From Hesseltinella vesiculosa (taxonomy: Eukaryota; Mucoromycota; Mucoromycetes; Mucorales; Cunninghamellaceae), in NCBI GenBank assembly GCA_002104935.1, contig MCGT01000037.1:186001-250000 (forward strand): a stretch of 64,000 nucleotides of DNA, in the 5' to 3' direction. A program made the position numbers and the translations under genes. Shown piece by piece: positions 60,285 to 64,000 of the stretch. Under the pieces are notes generated by a model that saw only the letters and a program-made list of their open reading frames with translations, was not told where the DNA came from and did no database searches. Position 1 is the first letter of the stretch, and each line of letters opens with the position of its first letter.

Positions 60285-63200
60285 TTTTTTTTTTTTTTTT
60301 GGCTGTAGCCTACATTATTGTCTCCGGCCATGAGCTCAAATTTAATGCAGTGATGCCTTTTCTGTACTTTGAACCCGATTGCAACACCATCTTCTACAAC
60401 GCAAAGGTATGCTGCTTCACGATTCTGATTAGCTGGAACCAACACGCCTCTTTCTTGTCGCTCGCTCTTTTTTTGTAGGCAGAACAAGTGGCTGCCACGT
60501 TATCCTTGCCGTCTTCCCATACATGGGGCTGCTACATGGTGGATGTAGATGCTCAGATCGCCTCCAGCCTGGTGTTCACTATGGAAGGATCCTATGAATA
60601 TTACACCTCGGTGGATGTGCTGCGTCATGTGGAATCGGCCAATCTGAAGATCGAGGTTGGTCAGAAATATTAGTGGCAAGCTCCAGGAACTGACTTTTTT
60701 TTTTTTTACCTCCAAACTGTCCTCCAGTTTGAAGGGGCCATTGTCAAATTGTTTGGGATCCTGATACGCAGCCTGTTTATGCTACGGAACAACTTTGTTG
60801 GACCTGGACTCCACTTTGCGACTGTAGATGAATATCGCGAGCGCCGCACAGACCCAGAAGCATTTTTGGAAATGCGAAAGAAAGAAGCCGACGCAAAGCC
60901 CATGGCAGACCCCTTTGAAATCTACATCACCTGCAACGTAAATGATGGTGTTTTGCTGCTGCCTGAAAACCTGTACGAGTGCTCACATTACTCGCAACTG
61001 GAATTCCAAGAGCTGCAAGTCGAAATGCGGAATCTGGATATCTACATGGGTAAGTGAGGCGTCACTGAGAGAAAAGGACGGGGCCAACACATAACCATTC
61101 TCCTTATTTTTCGTTTTGTACGGCCATTAGATCTCAACGTCTCCATCAGCCCGATCACTTGGACAAGAGAGAGCCTACCTGATCCTAGTGCAAGGCGGAA
61201 CAACTTCCGCACCAAAAATGCCCGTGACCCCAAGAACTATCTGTACATTGATGGTAAGCTGGCTTCAATAGAGAAGAGCCAAACTGAACCTTGTTCCTGT
61301 CTTCACGTAGAAACCAACATTTATGCACATCGATTGTTTGGACCCTTGCCTGAGACAGCCACTTATCTATGCCATTGGGACTTCTCGGTCGGCCGCATCA
61401 CTGGCGAACTCAAGCCGACCTTCTTGATGGGTGCGACCAATTTTGCTCAGACGTTTGTCTATAACCTTTTGGATGAAGACAACGCGGTCTTTTCAGAACT
61501 CGACCCAGGAGATTTGCCCGACGTCACCTTTGTGAAAGCCAACATCCGCGAAATCGATGTCCATCTGATGACTCAAAACAGTGTTGCTCAGCTGAAGCTG
61601 TCCAAAGGTATCCATGTGGAAGTCGACAGCTTGATCAATGAAAAATATGATCAGCGCATTGCCATCCAGCTTCCTAACGTCGACATGTCCTGTCTCTCCA
61701 ATCAAGAATACTACCACAAGGTATAAAAAAAAAAAAAAAAAAATAGAAGCAGAGGCAACGTGATGTCTGACTGCTTGCCAATTAGGACGAATACTCATGG
61801 GTGGAAGTGGCCAACATTGCACTGGGCATCAATCTGACGATCCTGCGGCACACGAAAGATTGGCAACAGCTGCGGGAAGCCCAACAGAACTTTATCCGAT
61901 CGCAGGATTACCTGACCAGCCGGTGTGCCCATCTTTACACCAATGACTCGAACTACCCAGCCTCGTCTCATCGTAAGGCGGCTTCACTGATGATATCCCC
62001 GCTCACTTCTCTTCTCTGCCAGGATCTCACACCAGCTCCCGTGCCTCTCAGCAGGAACATCATGTCGGCGTCCTCTATGCACCTGTCTACAGCATGTTCC
62101 CATTAAACCTCCGTGATTCTGAGAGTCTGGCGTCTTCCACATCAACACAAACACCCAGGCTGGATGCCAGACGCCCGTCCATGTCCAGCGAAAGTATCGG
62201 CATGCAGTCGTTGAACTGGTCCATTTCCGAGCCAGAAGAGGAATTTGCGTAGGTTCTGATATAAAAAAAAAGACGCCCTTTTGAATTTTACCTTTTTATT
62301 GCCTAGACTTGCGTTTGAAAATTCATCCCACAGCAGCGAGTCCAGCCACGACCGCTTTTACTTTGCACCCTCCTACTCTTCAGATTCTCAAAGCTCGGAC
62401 GATCTAGGAGAAGGCTCACCAAGCGAAGGTAAACCAGTAAAACAGGATCATTTTATCTTTTTAACACCCTGCGTTTTCTTATTATCATTTAGATTTATCA
62501 ACGGGGGACCCATCGGAAGACAACCGCTTGCATGACCAGCAGCCACCACCGTCCATTCCCTACAGTGATTACCTGCAACGTTATGCTGTCCGTCGAGCCT
62601 CCACCAATCTGGGTCGTGCCTTTTTCCATCCATACATCCCACCACCTCAAACCACATTTCTTCCGTTCAAGGTAACAATGGCTGTCTCCGCTCAGTCACA
62701 ACAACTCACCTCTAAATTTTTCTCATGCATAGCCTCGCTATGATGAAGAAGAATTCAGCAAAGACAGTGATCAAGACCCTGATCCTATGCACGTGTTTAC
62801 TGAAGACCCTCTTGAAGACATGGCTTCTCAACAAGGTTGCAAAGGCGATTCAAAGAACGACGTCGTCACCACCACCATTCTGGAAGCGACCAAACCTGTC
62901 AAGATTTTGGTCACACCCATCCTCGTCAAAGTAGTCCAAGAGCTGACAGAAGTCATCAACAAGGATGTATGTCTTATTTTTCAAGCCTCTTCCAATTCCT
63001 TGAGCTCATCGTTTTTTTTTTTTTTTTGCTAGGATTGGGATGTGGAAACAATGCTGGATAGCTGCCAAATTAGCTACGTGGATCAATTGACAAGACTGCT
63101 GACGGACCAGTTTGTGTGCACAAGATTCGCCGTATTGCTGCCCAGCACCCGTCTTCATTTTATTCAAAACGTCATGGTGCCGGCCGACTTGTCATCCTAC

Positions 63201-64000
63201 AGGGGAACACAGTCTCACCTGAAGCCATTGCAAGACCAGCAAGACAAGATGCTATGCGCTGCCGACATCTTCTTCGACGAGTTTAAAATGATTGGCGGAG
63301 TTATCTTCCAAGACTACGGCTTTGACAACAAGCAACAGTCCATTGCCGAATCCCACCTGCTCCTGGACGAATCACGTGTACATGTCTCGGTTGGAACCAT
63401 GGGCTGCCAGGTTCACTATATCCCTGGCGCATACGACCCTGCCTCCGCCGTGCTGTTCGGTATCCCTGTCGAAAGACGAACAGCCTCCAAACGCCATTCT
63501 TACCGCTCCATGGACTTGGATGATAGCACCACTGTGCGCAGCGACCAGTCTGTGCCCCACACTCGCTCTGGGATGGCTCCAATGTGTGACGAAGATGATG
63601 CCATGGAAACCGTTGTGATCGATATGGCCCTCAAGAACTTAATGTGCAAGTGGGTGGGTGCCCGAAACCCCAACTTTCTCGACATCGACGTGGGCAGCTT
63701 TGACTCTATCATCATCACCCAGTCCGTCGAAATTCTTGTGGGCGCAGTGTATTCCTGGCTGGTGTTTGTGGACGACCTGCAGCGCATCCTCGAACAGTTC
63801 CAAGAACGTCGCATTTATCAAACTCAGGTGCTGATCCACGACGTTGCCCGCATCTCCAACGATGCAGCCCTCATACCCAATGACCCGCCCTTCTTGGCCA
63901 TCCCCACCAGCATGGGCCTGCGCATCGGCGGCACCCGCAGCTTCAGAAACAACGTTGGCTGGAAGCTGCTCGCTCGCCTGCGCCAATGCCTCCGCTTCAT
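57893..64000 (+). CDS. CSF1: CSF1, bridge-like lipid-transfer protein (3' end outside window)
   Basis: Nineteen exons are visible, starting 57893..58076, 58148..58294, 58380..58547, 58628..58894, 58992..59354, 59411..59570, 59640..59873, 59930..60203, 60309..60406, 60479..60655, 60728..61049, 61131..61253, 61311..61720, 61786..61972, 62023..62248, 62307..62428, 62493..62671, 62733..62966 and 63033..>64000: about 1,600 codons, half of the usual length. An N-terminal membrane helix (FWIFVVCCALVVIFVQLFLF) is followed by WRRYGAYVQLDSVRFTLLGA and FKYHSTNMSISIVKGHIT, the Csf1 chorein-like start. Csf1 is the fungal member of the BLTP1/Tweek group, forming hydrophobic grooves at ER contact sites. In the exon 58992-59354 the frame changes near 59095 at an A5 run, with no intron that repairs it. 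Confidence 0.9.
60235..60300. repeat. (CT)n microsatellite followed by poly-T in a CSF1 intron
   Basis: About 20 CT dinucleotides run directly into about 25 T's, ending 8 nt before the acceptor AG of the intron 60204-60308. On the sense strand it forms an extreme polypyrimidine tract. Confidence 0.95.

Overview
The window is eukaryotic nuclear DNA from a filamentous fungus, most likely an early-diverging (Mucoromycota, Mucorales-type) species. Seen directly: compact genes on both strands, many short introns (about 50-100 nt) with GTAAGT-like donors and pyrimidine-rich acceptors, and unusually long poly-A/poly-T runs inside introns and between genes. The lineage is inferred from gene content (a CHD6-9-type remodeller, a four-HMA copper ATPase, an ERT1-like zinc cluster-PAS factor, small secreted beta/gamma-crystallin proteins), not from a marker gene.

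Layout. 0-8 kb: 3' part of mitochondrial ribosomal mL46, an unrecognised coiled-coil/zinc-ribbon protein, ETF beta and a CCC2-type copper ATPase. 8-14.3 kb: RAD2/XPG nuclease, divergent from a Mn-type CDF transporter. 14.4-23.3 kb: a SAM-PH protein, linker histone H1, ribose-5-phosphate isomerase, an ERT1-like zinc cluster-PAS factor and a three-RRM protein. 23.8-30 kb: a 17-exon CHD chromatin remodeller whose C-terminal half matches animal CHD6-9/kismet. 30.8-33 kb: a small unknown gene and an 11-exon CDC34 E2. 33-43.3 kb: gene-poor, with tRNA-Ser(GCT), tRNA-Thr(AGT), a degenerate dispersed repeat family, two tandem secreted beta/gamma-crystallin-like genes, PMP3 and a WHI5-like gene. 43.3-51.5 kb: a single-exon hexapeptide acetyltransferase, a long Ser/Pro-rich protein, a DUF1752 protein and a tandem-START protein. 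52-57 kb: a MYND protein, then three consecutive genes for mitochondrial proteins (PET127, bL31m, MCT1). 57.9-64 kb: the first roughly 1,600 codons of CSF1, a bridge-like lipid-transfer protein, cut by the window end.

Common themes are mitochondrial expression and metabolism (mL46, ETFB, PET127, bL31m, MCT1), metal handling (CCC2, CDF), and chromatin or cell-cycle control (H1, CHD, CDC34, WHI5-like). Exon coordinates were derived by hand from splice signals and reading-frame continuity. Five introns fit only if they use GC-AG boundaries with the donor GCAAGT; two frame breaks (START gene near 50.75 kb, CSF1 near 59.1 kb) stay unresolved. No CRISPR array, rRNA gene, intact transposon or secondary-metabolite cluster was seen.
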